Shown: positions 5,877 through 13,916 of the stretch, piece by piece
Numbering within the stretch: position 1 is the first letter of the stretch
How the letters are laid out: the number at the start of each line of letters is the position of its first letter
Origin: Candidatus Giovannonibacteria bacterium RIFCSPLOWO2_02_FULL_45_28
GTDB lineage: Bacteria; Patescibacteriota; Minisyncoccia; UBA11713; 2-01-FULL-45-33
DNA length: 48,840 bases
Assembly (NCBI GenBank): GCA_001780725.1
Contig: MFIM01000027.1
Coordinates: 1 to 48,840 of the forward strand
Direction of reading: 5' to 3'
Made by a program: the position numbers and the translations under genes
The notes under the pieces: generated by a model
What the model saw: only the letters and a program-made list of their open reading frames with translations
The model's database searches: none
What the model was told of the DNA's origin: nothing

Positions 5877-8789
5877 TTACTTCAAAAGCTCAAGAATCGG
5901 CCAGAGAAGCAACGCGAATGGGCTTTTGTTTTGCAGAAATGAGCTCGGCATAAATTGTTTGCATGCCGGATCTTGATAATTTTTAGTGCAATAGGTCTTG
6001 CATTCTTCTGGAGTTGTGCAACCGCCCGGCCCGCTAAAATTCGTCGCTGGCGGTGGAGTCGGTGTTGATCCGTCTCCAACATATGGTTCCGGGACGGCGT
6101 AGGCGGCGCAGGCCGGATCAGTGTAATGGGTGGTACAATAAGTCGTGCATTCTGCCGTGCTTTGGCAACCTCCGGGACCGCCGCCAGAACCTCCGCCTCC
6201 GCCGGAAGAAGCGCTACATTTTCCATTACTGCCTGCATTAAAGATTGCTTGGACTTCAGGCGCGCTTAGTGCTCTATTGTATACGGAGACCTCGTCGATG
6301 AGACCGGAGAAAAGCTCTGTAATTCCAAACCGGTCATCCCACGCGCCAAGCGTAAAGGGAGCCGGGCTTGTTGTGTTAGCATTTGCGGCTTCGGCGGTGC
6401 CATTCAATTGGCCATCTATATACAAACTCATTGTTCCGGAACCGATTCTTGTCGCAGCAACATGATGCCAGGCCCCTGAACTTATTGGCGCGGAAACACT
6501 GCCTCTGGGCTTGTCGGCGTTGCCGACAGTTTCGCCAGCAAAAAATTCTATTATGCTTTTATCTTTGCCGATAACCAGCCAATAACCGGCCCCGTCGCCG
6601 CTCATCGGATAGTTTGATTTTCTGATGATATTGCCCTTGGATGAGCCGCCGCCGTCCCAATTAATCCAAGCTTCCAATGAGAATGGGCCTGTTCCAAAGT
6701 TTAACTTTTCCGAATTTTCATCTTTAACGTATTCGCCGGATGCGTCAAATTTAAACGCATTCCCAACTTTTCCAGGAGCGAGGGTCACGCCGCTAACCGC
6801 ATTTGACAATACATCATCATCCACCCAACTCACTAAACCTGATGGGGGTGGAACACAGCTTTGGGTTGGAGGTGGTGGTTGCGGGAACGGCGGCACAACA
6901 GGATTTCCGCCTCCGCCACCTCCTCCGGGACCTTTACAGACGCCTTCATATTGCACCCCTCCGCCCTGGTCTTCGGCATGACATGCACTTACCCAGGTAT
7001 TATTGTCATTTCCGCAAACCGGGTCGGCAATATCCGAGCACGGCTTATCTGGCTGGCCATTTCTTATACAAACACCCTCATGAAGAATTTCTGTGCCTTG
7101 TTGCTTTGCGTGGCATTCATTAAAATATGTTGTTTCAACGCCCGATGGCGCTCCTTTTCCATTTATTCCGCAGACATAAGAGGCGCTCATACCTTTACTT
7201 ACGCACTCCAAAAAACTCGTACCGGGGTCGGTGGGAAAATCGCCTCCGCCAAAACCGCAAGCCTCCGGATTAGATGTGCAATAAGCCTCGCATTCTTCGC
7301 GGGATTTGCATCCTCCGGGGCCTTCAAAGCCGCTGCCTTCAAATTTAAATTGTCCGCGCATTTCCTCCGGCAGCATTGATTCAATGCATTCGCGCATTTT
7401 TTCACCGATTTCCGGACCCCCGAAAGATAAGTTTTTACCGGGTTCCTGCCCAGAAATACCGGGCGCTCCTATAATTTTCTCAACGCATTCTTTCACTCCG
7501 GGATCGGCGTTTTCCAGTGATTCTCTCATAAACTTCATTCCTTCCTCCGCGCGTTTTAAGTCTTCTTCGCTAATCAGTCCATTGTCTTTGGCGAAAGCAA
7601 GGCAAACTTCTTGGTTCGCTGGATTTTGGCAGAATGTCTGGCAAGCTCTTCCGCGGCAGCCTCCGGGACCCTTGCCACCTGTTTTTTTAATTATTTCTTT
7701 TTCTTGATCTGAAAGCAGGCCCGCTTCTTCGGCGAAAGCCACGCATGTATCAAAATTATTTTCATCCTCGCAAAACGCCTCGCAGGCCTCTTTGGTTTTA
7801 CATCCTCCCGGCGTTTTGCCTTGCTTCATCAACGGTATAAATTTTTCCGCTTCCTGCAGTTCTTGCTCGCTCATAAAGCCCGATTCTTTTGCAAAAGCAA
7901 AACATTCGTCAATATGCTCCGGACTTTGGCAATAAGCCTCGCAGGCCTTTTTGTTGCGGCAATCTCCCGGAAATTTTTTACCTGCGTCTAATGCGGCTTT
8001 GACTTTTTTGGCTTCAGAAAGTTCGCGCTCGCTCAAAAAACCATGATCTTCTGCGAATTTAACGCATTCGTCAATTTTCCCGATATCATTGCAGTAGCTT
8101 TCGCAGGTGGCTTCGGTTTTGCACCCTCCCGGTCCGCCGCCGCTCTTAACAACTTCTATAAATTTTTTACCACGCTCAATTTCTTCCCGCGGTATCAAAT
8201 TGTGTTCTTCAGCAAACGCAACGCAGCGCTCCATATTCGCCGGACCGTCGCAATATTTTTTGCACGATTCTTCGCTTGAGCAATTGCCTAATTCGGCGAT
8301 GGGATATTTGAGTTCCTTTTTAGGTTCCACAGAAGTCGGCGCTGGAGTTGGAGCCACGACGCTAGGGGTCGGAGCCGTAGCGGGCGGCGGAGGCTCCTTG
8401 CTCAATTTTTTCACTTGAGCTCGGCCGCTCGCATCCGTAGAGGAAATTTCAAACTCTGTTTCTCCGCCACGGCAGTCAACAATCCTGCCCTTAACTGTTT
8501 TGGCCAAATCCGAATCGTTGACCGCGCCGATATTATCAATTTTCCTGCTTTTGGGACAACCCCCGAGGTCGCCACTGTAAGGCGGCTTATCGGTTGAAAA
8601 CTCTAAAGCGAAAGACTGAATGCCTTCAGGGTCGCCAAATGTTAACACAAAAAGATCGCTGCTTTTATCTTTTACCAGAGATAAAGTGGCGTTCCCCGTG
8701 GTCTGGGCTTGGGCGATAAAAAAAACAAACACAAGCAAGCCGATTAGGCTTAATTTACTTAACTTGCTTAATTTGCTTGATTCGCTCAT
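5877..8789 (-). CDS. Secreted Cys-repeat / Kazal / LamG surface protein
   Basis: A 970-residue exported protein. It has a hydrophobic signal segment (about 13-29) and a Pro-rich linker (133-155). Five full modules of about 45-50 residues follow the pattern C-x4/5-C-x2-[YF]-C-x8/9-C-x2-FA-x3-G-[LF]-[IL]-[SP] (from about 169 to 410), with shorter modules at about 493-511 and twice near the C-terminus. Two Kazal-like regions (about 529-574 and 583-618, with PVCGNDNNTW) and one LamG/concanavalin-like domain (about 650-855) lie between. Kazal domains usually inhibit serine proteases and LamG domains bind glycans or proteins. The start overlaps the upstream small gene by 4 bases, and a metzincin gene follows. 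The repeat module is not one I can name. Confidence 0.75.
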   Translation of the reverse strand: MSESSKLSKLSKLSLIGLLVFVFFIAQAQTTGNATLSLVKDKSSDLFVLTFGDPEGIQSFALEFSTDKPPYSGDLGGCPKSRKIDNIGAVNDSDLAKTVKGRIVDCRGGETEFEISSTDASGRAQVKKLSKEPPPPATAPTPSVVAPTPAPTSVEPKKELKYPIAELGNCSSEESCKKYCDGPANMERCVAFAEEHNLIPREEIERGKKFIEVVKSGGGPGGCKTEATCESYCNDIGKIDECVKFAEDHGFLSERELSEAKKVKAALDAGKKFPGDCRNKKACEAYCQSPEHIDECFAFAKESGFMSEQELQEAEKFIPLMKQGKTPGGCKTKEACEAFCEDENNFDTCVAFAEEAGLLSDQEKEIIKKTGGKGPGGCRGRACQTFCQNPANQEVCLAFAKDNGLISEEDLKRAEEGMKFMRESLENADPGVKECVEKIIGAPGISGQEPGKNLSFGGPEIGEKMRECIESMLPEEMRGQFKFEGSGFEGPGGCKSREECEAYCTSNPEACGFGGGDFPTDPGTSFLECVSKGMSASYVCGINGKGAPSGVETTYFNECHAKQQGTEILHEGVCIRNGQPDKPCSDIADPVCGNDNNTWVSACHAEDQGGGVQYEGVCKGPGGGGGGGNPVVPPFPQPPPPTQSCVPPPSGLVSWVDDDVLSNAVSGVTLAPGKVGNAFKFDASGEYVKDENSEKLNFGTGPFSLEAWINWDGGGSSKGNIIRKSNYPMSGDGAGYWLVIGKDKSIIEFFAGETVGNADKPRGSVSAPISSGAWHHVAATRIGSGTMSLYIDGQLNGTAEAANANTTSPAPFTLGAWDDRFGITELFSGLIDEVSVYNRALSAPEVQAIFNAGSNGKCSASSGGGGGSGGGPGGCQSTAECTTYCTTHYTDPACAAYAVPEPYVGDGSTPTPPPATNFSGPGGCTTPEECKTYCTKNYQDPACKQFMPSSFLQNKSPFALLLWPILELLK

Positions 8790-9079
8790 TCAAATGGATT
8801 CTTGTAAGTGTCTTTAAACGGATTGGCGCGGTCTATAGGATTTAACTCCGGCACCTTGCCTTTAATGGGGTTGGACTTTACGTCTATTGCGGGCGCGCTT
8901 ATAGCCTTAATGGCGTCTTCGGCGGTTTTGACAGGTTCCGGCGCTTTTTTTCTTGCGGAATAATACCAAAAAACAAGGCCTAAAACGGCTAAAGCCATCA
9001 AAATTGCTCCAAATTTAATAAGATTCGTTTTCTGACTTTCCACAAGTTTATTATACACATCTTGCATTATTTTTTCCAC
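8786..9079 (-). CDS. Small single-pass membrane protein heading the protease operon
   Basis: A 97-residue protein with one membrane helix (about 22-41, FGAILMALAVLGLVFWYY) and a soluble tail with Pro, Lys and Asn, ending in NPFKDTYKNPFE. No family is recognised. It overlaps the 970-residue gene by 4 bases, so the three genes form one operon. The GTG at 9077-9079 is chosen because a CATACT -10 box (9085-9090, minus) lies 5 bases upstream, matching the leaderless pattern elsewhere; an ATG at 9067 is the alternative. It may tether or help export the downstream proteins (inference). Confidence 0.6.
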   Translation of the reverse strand: MEKIMQDVYNKLVESQKTNLIKFGAILMALAVLGLVFWYYSARKKAPEPVKTAEDAIKAISAPAIDVKSNPIKGKVPELNPIDRANPFKDTYKNPFE

Positions 9080-9090
9080 ACGCTAGTATG
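9062..9090. promoter_or_regulatory. Divergent promoter with shared CTAG core
   Basis: Plus strand: TTGCAT (9062-9067), a 16-base spacer, TAGTAT (9084-9089), reading towards 9119. Minus strand: CATACT (9085-9090) reading towards 9079. The two -10 boxes overlap around CTAG (9083-9086), much as at 345-354. Confidence 0.45.
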
Positions 9091-9118
9091 TGGATAGATT
9101 TGAAAATGGGGGAAGAAA

Positions 9119-11740
9119 ATGGCGAAAGCAAAGAAAGCAAAAAGGGTGAAAGGTAAAAATCCAAACGTCGCTCCAAAAAAACGCGTTGATTGGAGCAAGG
9201 CGCCAAAAGAATTTTTAGTGAGTATCAGGGAATTGCCTTGGAACGAAATACTTGATGCAATTGAAAAGAAAACCGGTGTAAGACCTAGTCGGCGATCTGC
9301 TTATTACGCTTTCCATAAGGCGAGAATCAGCTTGCCATACCACAAGGAAAACAGACCTGTCAATGAAAAGAAAGAGATGGAAAACGGTGAGCTAATTCCG
9401 GCAAAGCCGAGGAATAAGAAAAAAAATGGCATAAGCGAAGAAGAGAAAAAGATTCTTGAGATTCTTGCGCAGGAGCCACTTGGGCTCCCAATGCAACTGC
9501 TTGCTGAAAAAACCGGGGTCGGGAAAAGGGAGATTGTAAAAAAAATCCAGAAGCTTAAAACGCTTTTGGATGAGAAGGGCTTCTTCCTTTCTGTCAATGA
9601 AAGTAAAAAAACTGTTAATGTTGCAAGAAAGGGTTTTGAAAATATTGAGCCGAAGATTATTGAAATAAAAGTTTCTCCAGAAGAGTACATTAAATGCGGC
9701 GCGAACGTCGGAGTGTTCGCTGGACCTTTTTACGGAAGTGAAGGATATCGGGACGGGCTAATTGAGCTCAATGCCTATGTGCAGAAAGTGCATGCCGTGC
9801 ACTTCCTGTCGCTCCTTGGGTTGGTAGATGGGCGAGATTTGGAGGAACAGGCTAAGGTTCGGGCAGGTTCGCGCTCTAAGAATAAAGAGTACCAATACTG
9901 GGAAAATTTGTTTATTTCCCAGATTGCCAGAGAGCTTTCGTTTTGCCTTCCCAAAATAAAAAAGCCTGATGGTTCGCTTGTGAAGACCTATATATCTACA
10001 AGCCCTAAGGTGGACAAGAACATTGGCGAAGGCATCGCGCTTTTGCTTTCCGAATTGCGGAACGAGGACATAGTTTACTTCGGAAGCAAAAACAACCACC
10101 CGCTCATTGTGAAATACATAGGCGACGAAGGCAAAACCCTGCTTCCTATTACGATCCAGAAATCTTATTTGCCGGCGCAATACGCCTCAACCAAGATTCA
10201 AGGACAGCATCGCAAGCTTCTTAAGATTCACAAGGCCTCCGATATTTTGGTTTTTGGTGGATACGGCGTTTTTGTCCATAAACCTGCTGTCGGAGAAAAA
10301 TCCCGCCCGTATATCGGACTCCCCACCTTACATGCTATTTCTGAACAAGAAACTCGCAACGATTCTGAAAGCGAAATCGGAACAAGAACCATAAAATGGC
10401 GCCCGGACGGAAATTACACGGTTACCTCATCAGATTTTAAGTGGTTATTGCGCCAAGAGCGAGATTTAATTAAGGCTCCGCCAAGCGCGAACGAAACGCA
10501 GAAAAAAATCATCAGCGTTCTTAAAGAACGCGCCACGTTCATCGGTGTTTTGGCGGACAGGCTCGGTGTTTCAAGAGATGAGATCAAAAAAACAATTGAG
10601 GAGCTTGGTTATTTCCGCGCAGGCATTGTGTACGACAAAACCAGCAGGCTGTTTGATTTTTCCAACGAATGGTTCCAAAAAAAGATCAGATATACTTGGC
10701 CGGAAAATTTCGCGGAAGAGGCCATAGTGTCGTTGGCTTGCTTGCATGCTCTAGCAACTTATCCTGCTGACGGCAGAATTCTTACGGATTGTAAGTTTTT
10801 GCTTGACAGAGTTCCTAATTACATTTTAGAAACACGAGCTACCGCATTGGTCATAGCCGGAGACCTTATCCAGGGCTCCAAAGTGCACAATTTGCATTTG
10901 CGCGGTGAGGTTTTTCAAGGGCTTGGGCTTACTGTCCAAGAGCGTGTATCGGCTTACCTTGTGGGGCAAATGATGATTAGGCCTTTCAGAGTGTGGTTTG
11001 CTGAATTCATGCAAGATAAAAAGCCGGAGTCGCTGACTAAAGAAACGCTTATTGCGGCTTTTGAACGATGCCTTGTGACTCTCGGTTTTTGCGCGGGGAA
11101 CCATGATTTGTGGCAAACCGGAGACGCGGTAAGGGCTTTGTGGACGTTCCAGCAAGATCTAGTATGGTTTTTGATGCAAGAGATTTCTAAGACGCTTCAA
11201 ACATATTCGTTGAGCATGGACTTTCTTACATTGGCAGCGTTTTTATCGCTTAAGATTATTCGGGATTGGCCTGACGGACAGATTAGATACCGCACGCCAG
11301 CAGGGATTGCAGTCAAGATCGTGCACCCTCATACGGCGAGAACTGAAACAGCCAGCATTCCTCCAGAGAAACTTCTTTCACAGCACAGCCTTGCGCAGTA
11401 TGTTATTTCGGGGAATTGGCATACTGCGTTTGATATGCAGCAATCAGACGAATTCATGGGGCTGCGTCATATCGTGACAAACCCTACTGTGCTTTTGCGA
11501 ACTTTTTTTGAAGACAATAAAATGAAGCGCACGGACTTCGGAGTTAATGTCAGTTGGCTTAGATCATATCAGGGTCGGATTTACGAAACCGAAAGTGGAT
11601 TTTGGGGAGATAAAATTACGGATGAGTACACTAGGGAAAACAACGCGCGAATGGAAGAAATTCTGCATGAAATAGGAGAAGATATCTTCAGCTCAAAATA
11701 CGGCAAAAAAGCTGTTGAAGAAGTCAAAGCTCCGCAATAA
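9119..11740 (+). CDS. HTH-containing calcineurin-like metallophosphoesterase with a second, degenerate half
   Basis: An 873-residue protein. It has a very basic N-terminus, a winged-helix-like segment (about 106-150, LLAEKTGVGKREIVKKIQKL), a first large domain (about 195-405), a second HTH-like segment (about 458-500, LADRLGVSRDEIKKTIEEL) and a second large domain (530-830). The second domain carries metallophosphoesterase motifs: VIAGDLIQG (578-586), AGNHD (659-663) and GNWH (765-768). The first D-x-H motif appears as CLH (541-543), with Cys in place of Asp. The first domain has matching positions (LLGLVDG, FGGYGVF) without the metal ligands. A phosphodiesterase or nuclease acting on nucleic acid is plausible but unproven. 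A weak Shine-Dalgarno (GGGGGAAG) precedes the ATG. It is transcribed alone and has its own terminator. Confidence 0.6.
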   Translation: MAKAKKAKRVKGKNPNVAPKKRVDWSKAPKEFLVSIRELPWNEILDAIEKKTGVRPSRRSAYYAFHKARISLPYHKENRPVNEKKEMENGELIPAKPRNKKKNGISEEEKKILEILAQEPLGLPMQLLAEKTGVGKREIVKKIQKLKTLLDEKGFFLSVNESKKTVNVARKGFENIEPKIIEIKVSPEEYIKCGANVGVFAGPFYGSEGYRDGLIELNAYVQKVHAVHFLSLLGLVDGRDLEEQAKVRAGSRSKNKEYQYWENLFISQIARELSFCLPKIKKPDGSLVKTYISTSPKVDKNIGEGIALLLSELRNEDIVYFGSKNNHPLIVKYIGDEGKTLLPITIQKSYLPAQYASTKIQGQHRKLLKIHKASDILVFGGYGVFVHKPAVGEKSRPYIGLPTLHAISEQETRNDSESEIGTRTIKWRPDGNYTVTSSDFKWLLRQERDLIKAPPSANETQKKIISVLKERATFIGVLADRLGVSRDEIKKTIEELGYFRAGIVYDKTSRLFDFSNEWFQKKIRYTWPENFAEEAIVSLACLHALATYPADGRILTDCKFLLDRVPNYILETRATALVIAGDLIQGSKVHNLHLRGEVFQGLGLTVQERVSAYLVGQMMIRPFRVWFAEFMQDKKPESLTKETLIAAFERCLVTLGFCAGNHDLWQTGDAVRALWTFQQDLVWFLMQEISKTLQTYSLSMDFLTLAAFLSLKIIRDWPDGQIRYRTPAGIAVKIVHPHTARTETASIPPEKLLSQHSLAQYVISGNWHTAFDMQQSDEFMGLRHIVTNPTVLLRTFFEDNKMKRTDFGVNVSWLRSYQGRIYETESGFWGDKITDEYTRENNARMEEILHEIGEDIFSSKYGKKAVEEVKAPQ

Positions 11741-11754
11741 CGCGGAGCTTTTTT
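11728..11754 (+). terminator. Rho-independent terminator
   Basis: Eight-base stem AGCTCCGC/GCGGAGCT, loop aataac, followed by a T-run (11749-11754). The TAA stop of the 873-residue gene (11738-11740) is in the loop, and the 5' arm encodes its last residues. Confidence 0.85.
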
Positions 11755-11808
11755 CTATGCGAAACATTGTGATTAAGCCAAAGTTTAATAATCAGACGGA
11801 GGTATTTT

Positions 11809-12429
11809 ATGGATTGTGTTTTTTGCGATAGAAGTCAGTTTGAAGAGCGGCTTTGCGGAGAAACCAAGGATTTCTGGATAATCGCGACTTTGGGGCAGAT
11901 AACCGACGGCGGGTATGTTCTTTTGGCGCCAAAGAGACATGTTGAGTGCGTTGGAGCGATGCGGGAGCCGGAAATTGATTCTTTGAATGAACTTTTGTTT
12001 AAAACGCGAAACGCGCTAATAAACGAATACAGCAATAGAGGGATTGTTTTTGAACATGGCATCGTATGTCAGACTATTAAACATGCGCATTTACATTTAC
12101 TGCCCGGAACAATCGATACTCTAAACGTCTTGTTGAGAATTGTGCAGGATTTCCCGCCTCAAAAATATTTGTTTTCTACTGTTCCGTCTTTAACAAACCT
12201 ACAGAGTATGTACAAAGACAAGCCGTTGCCGTATTTATTGGGACAAGACATTATGGACAGCGGTTTTGTAATTTGCTGGAACCCACTGGCGCCGCCGCAG
12301 TATTTGCGGATTGTTGTAGCTGAAGTGTTGGGCAGGCCCGAACGAGCAAATTGGCGAACGATGGATCCAGAATTTGATAAAAAATTGTGGAGCGAAACAG
12401 TAAAAAGGCTGAAGCCGTATTTTAAATAA
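11809..12429 (+). CDS. HIT-family (histidine triad) protein
   Basis: A 206-residue protein of the HIT superfamily, nucleotide hydrolases or transferases acting on the alpha-phosphate of dinucleotides or nucleotide conjugates. The N-terminal MDCVFCDR is a CxxC start typical of HIT proteins, and the triad KHAHLHLLP (H92, H94, H96) carries the catalytic histidines. The C-terminal 100 residues extend beyond the core fold and end in a WxxTxxxLKPYF segment. The ATG at 11809 follows GGAGG by about 8 bases. Substrate cannot be told. Confidence 0.85.
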   Translation: MDCVFCDRSQFEERLCGETKDFWIIATLGQITDGGYVLLAPKRHVECVGAMREPEIDSLNELLFKTRNALINEYSNRGIVFEHGIVCQTIKHAHLHLLPGTIDTLNVLLRIVQDFPPQKYLFSTVPSLTNLQSMYKDKPLPYLLGQDIMDSGFVICWNPLAPPQYLRIVVAEVLGRPERANWRTMDPEFDKKLWSETVKRLKPYFK

Positions 12430-12462
12430 AAAAGTCCTCTGCTGGTTGGCGGATGGGCTTTT
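12430..12462 (+). terminator. Possible terminator after the HIT gene
   Basis: Arms aaaagtcc (12430-12437) and gggctttt (12455-12462) pair with one G-T wobble around a 17-base loop. The T-run is short. It sits immediately after the TAA stop. Confidence 0.45.
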
Positions 12463-12473
12463 TATGTTAAAAT
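12446..12473 (+). promoter_or_regulatory. Promoter for pcm-mltG
   Basis: TTGGCG (12446-12451), a 16-base spacer and TAAAAT (12468-12473), which ends 6 bases before the ATG at 12480. This predicts a leaderless message. It overlaps the preceding hairpin. Confidence 0.5.
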
Positions 12474-12479
12474 GGTTCC

Positions 12480-13112
12480 ATGGATTTAGCTGATATGCTT
12501 ATCAAAAAAGGCGTTTTAAAAAATCCGAGGCTGATTGAAGCGTTCCAAGCGGTGGATAGAAAGTATTTTGTTCCAAAAGAGTTAAAAAGCCATGCTTACA
12601 TTGACGAGCCGCTATCCATCGGCGAAGGGCAGACGATTTCCCAGCCGTGGACGGTGGCGTTTATGCTGGAGCTTTTAGATCCTATACCGGGCGACAACAT
12701 TATGGAAATTGGCTACGGTTCAGGATGGCAGACGGCGCTTTTGGCGGCGACCGGGGCAAATGTGTACGCGATTGAGAGAGTGCCGAAATTGTGCGAATTT
12801 GGAAAGAGAAATTTTGAGGAATTTTTTAAGAGGGGGAGGGGGTTTTATTTTTCAGCGCGCTTTTTCTGCCAAGACGGCACTCTGGGGCTTCCGGAAATCG
12901 CCAAAAAAATCGGGGGATTTGATAAAATTATAGTCGCGGCGGCTGGAGAAAAATTGCCAGAGGCGTGGAAAAACCAGCTAAAAATCGGTGGCAAAATCGT
13001 AGCTCCTATTGCGCATAGCATTTTTGAATTTATAAAAAATCCGGACGGTTCGTTTAACGAGCGCGAACACCGAGGCTTCGCTTTTGTTCCGCTTGTCCCC
13101 GATAAAAAATAA
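12480..13112 (+). CDS. pcm: Protein-L-isoaspartate O-methyltransferase
   Basis: A 210-residue SAM-dependent methyltransferase that repairs isoaspartyl residues in damaged proteins. Family signatures are VDRKYFVP (25-32), the loop EGQTISQP (49-56) that contacts the substrate, and the SAM-binding motif NIMEIGYGSGWQTALLA (73-89). Length is normal for the family. There is no Shine-Dalgarno; a TAAAAT box lies 6 bases before the start. Its stop codon directly abuts the ATG of mltG, so the two are translationally linked. Confidence 0.92.
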   Translation: MDLADMLIKKGVLKNPRLIEAFQAVDRKYFVPKELKSHAYIDEPLSIGEGQTISQPWTVAFMLELLDPIPGDNIMEIGYGSGWQTALLAATGANVYAIERVPKLCEFGKRNFEEFFKRGRGFYFSARFFCQDGTLGLPEIAKKIGGFDKIIVAAAGEKLPEAWKNQLKIGGKIVAPIAHSIFEFIKNPDGSFNEREHRGFAFVPLVPDKK

Positions 13113-13874
13113 ATGGAAGAAAATAAAAATTATTTAAATAAATACTTAATTTGGACAGCGGTAGCTGCCGCGCTTGTTTTGCTTTACGTTTTTATAAAAC
13201 TTCCGGAATGGGCAGGACCGCGGGTAGAACCGGCGTCTAGAGAAATTACAATTACAATTCCAGAAGGGTTTAACGTCCGCCAGATAGGCGATGTTTTTGA
13301 AAAACTGGGAATTTTTTCTAAAGAAGATTTTGTGGCGGCAGCGCAGAAAGAAGAAGGATACTTATTCCCCGATACTTACAGGTTTTATAAAGACGCCGAG
13401 CCGCAGGACGTCATAGAAAGAATGAAGGCAAATTTTGGCAAAAAAATCACGCCGGAAATTTTGGCGGAAATAAAGAAAAATAAGAAAACCTTAAGCGACG
13501 TTGTTATTGTGGCGTCTTTGCTTGAAGAAGAAGTTGGTGCCGCGGAGGACAGAAAGATCGTCGCCGGAATTTTATGGAAAAGGCTGGAGCGGAAGATGGG
13601 GTTAAACGTTGACGCCGCTCTGACTTATGTTTTGGGCAAGGCGAGCCATGAATTGACAGCGGAAGATTTGAAATACGATTCTCCATACAACACTTATCGC
13701 TACCGCGGGTTGCCTCCTACGCCGATTTCCAACCCCGGCCTGGATACCATTTTGGCGACGTTAAATCCCACACCATCGCCATATTTTTATTATTTGACAG
13801 ATAAAGAAGGCAAAGCGCATTACGCCGCAACTTTGGAAGAACACGCCCTTAACAAATTCAAATATTTGCGCTAG
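13113..13874 (+). CDS. mltG: Endolytic murein transglycosylase, short form
   Basis: A 253-residue YceG/MltG-type lytic transglycosylase that cuts nascent glycan strands at the membrane. It has an N-terminal membrane helix (about 12-29), one LysM-like segment (ITITIPEGFNVRQIGDVFEKLG, split over 45-67), EGYLFPDTYRF (81-91) and the catalytic region VVIVASLLEEE (130-140), where E138 aligns with the catalytic Glu of ASIVEKE. Downstream, YDSPYNTYRYRGLPPTPISN is the typical C-terminal signature. At 253 residues it is shorter than usual (about 340), mainly in the N-terminal periplasmic region. The start abuts the pcm stop. Confidence 0.9.
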   Translation: MEENKNYLNKYLIWTAVAAALVLLYVFIKLPEWAGPRVEPASREITITIPEGFNVRQIGDVFEKLGIFSKEDFVAAAQKEEGYLFPDTYRFYKDAEPQDVIERMKANFGKKITPEILAEIKKNKKTLSDVVIVASLLEEEVGAAEDRKIVAGILWKRLERKMGLNVDAALTYVLGKASHELTAEDLKYDSPYNTYRYRGLPPTPISNPGLDTILATLNPTPSPYFYYLTDKEGKAHYAATLEEHALNKFKYLR

Positions 13875-13916
13875 GATTTGCACAGATTGATAAGGAAAAA
13901 TCAAGGAGCTGGACAA

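Noticed and set aside
6145-7707. Several plus-strand open frames of 100-170 residues opposite the 970-residue gene
   Set aside because: They lie antisense to a high-GC, Cys/Gly/Pro-rich coding sequence, which generates long empty antisense frames. None has a recognisable domain or start signal.
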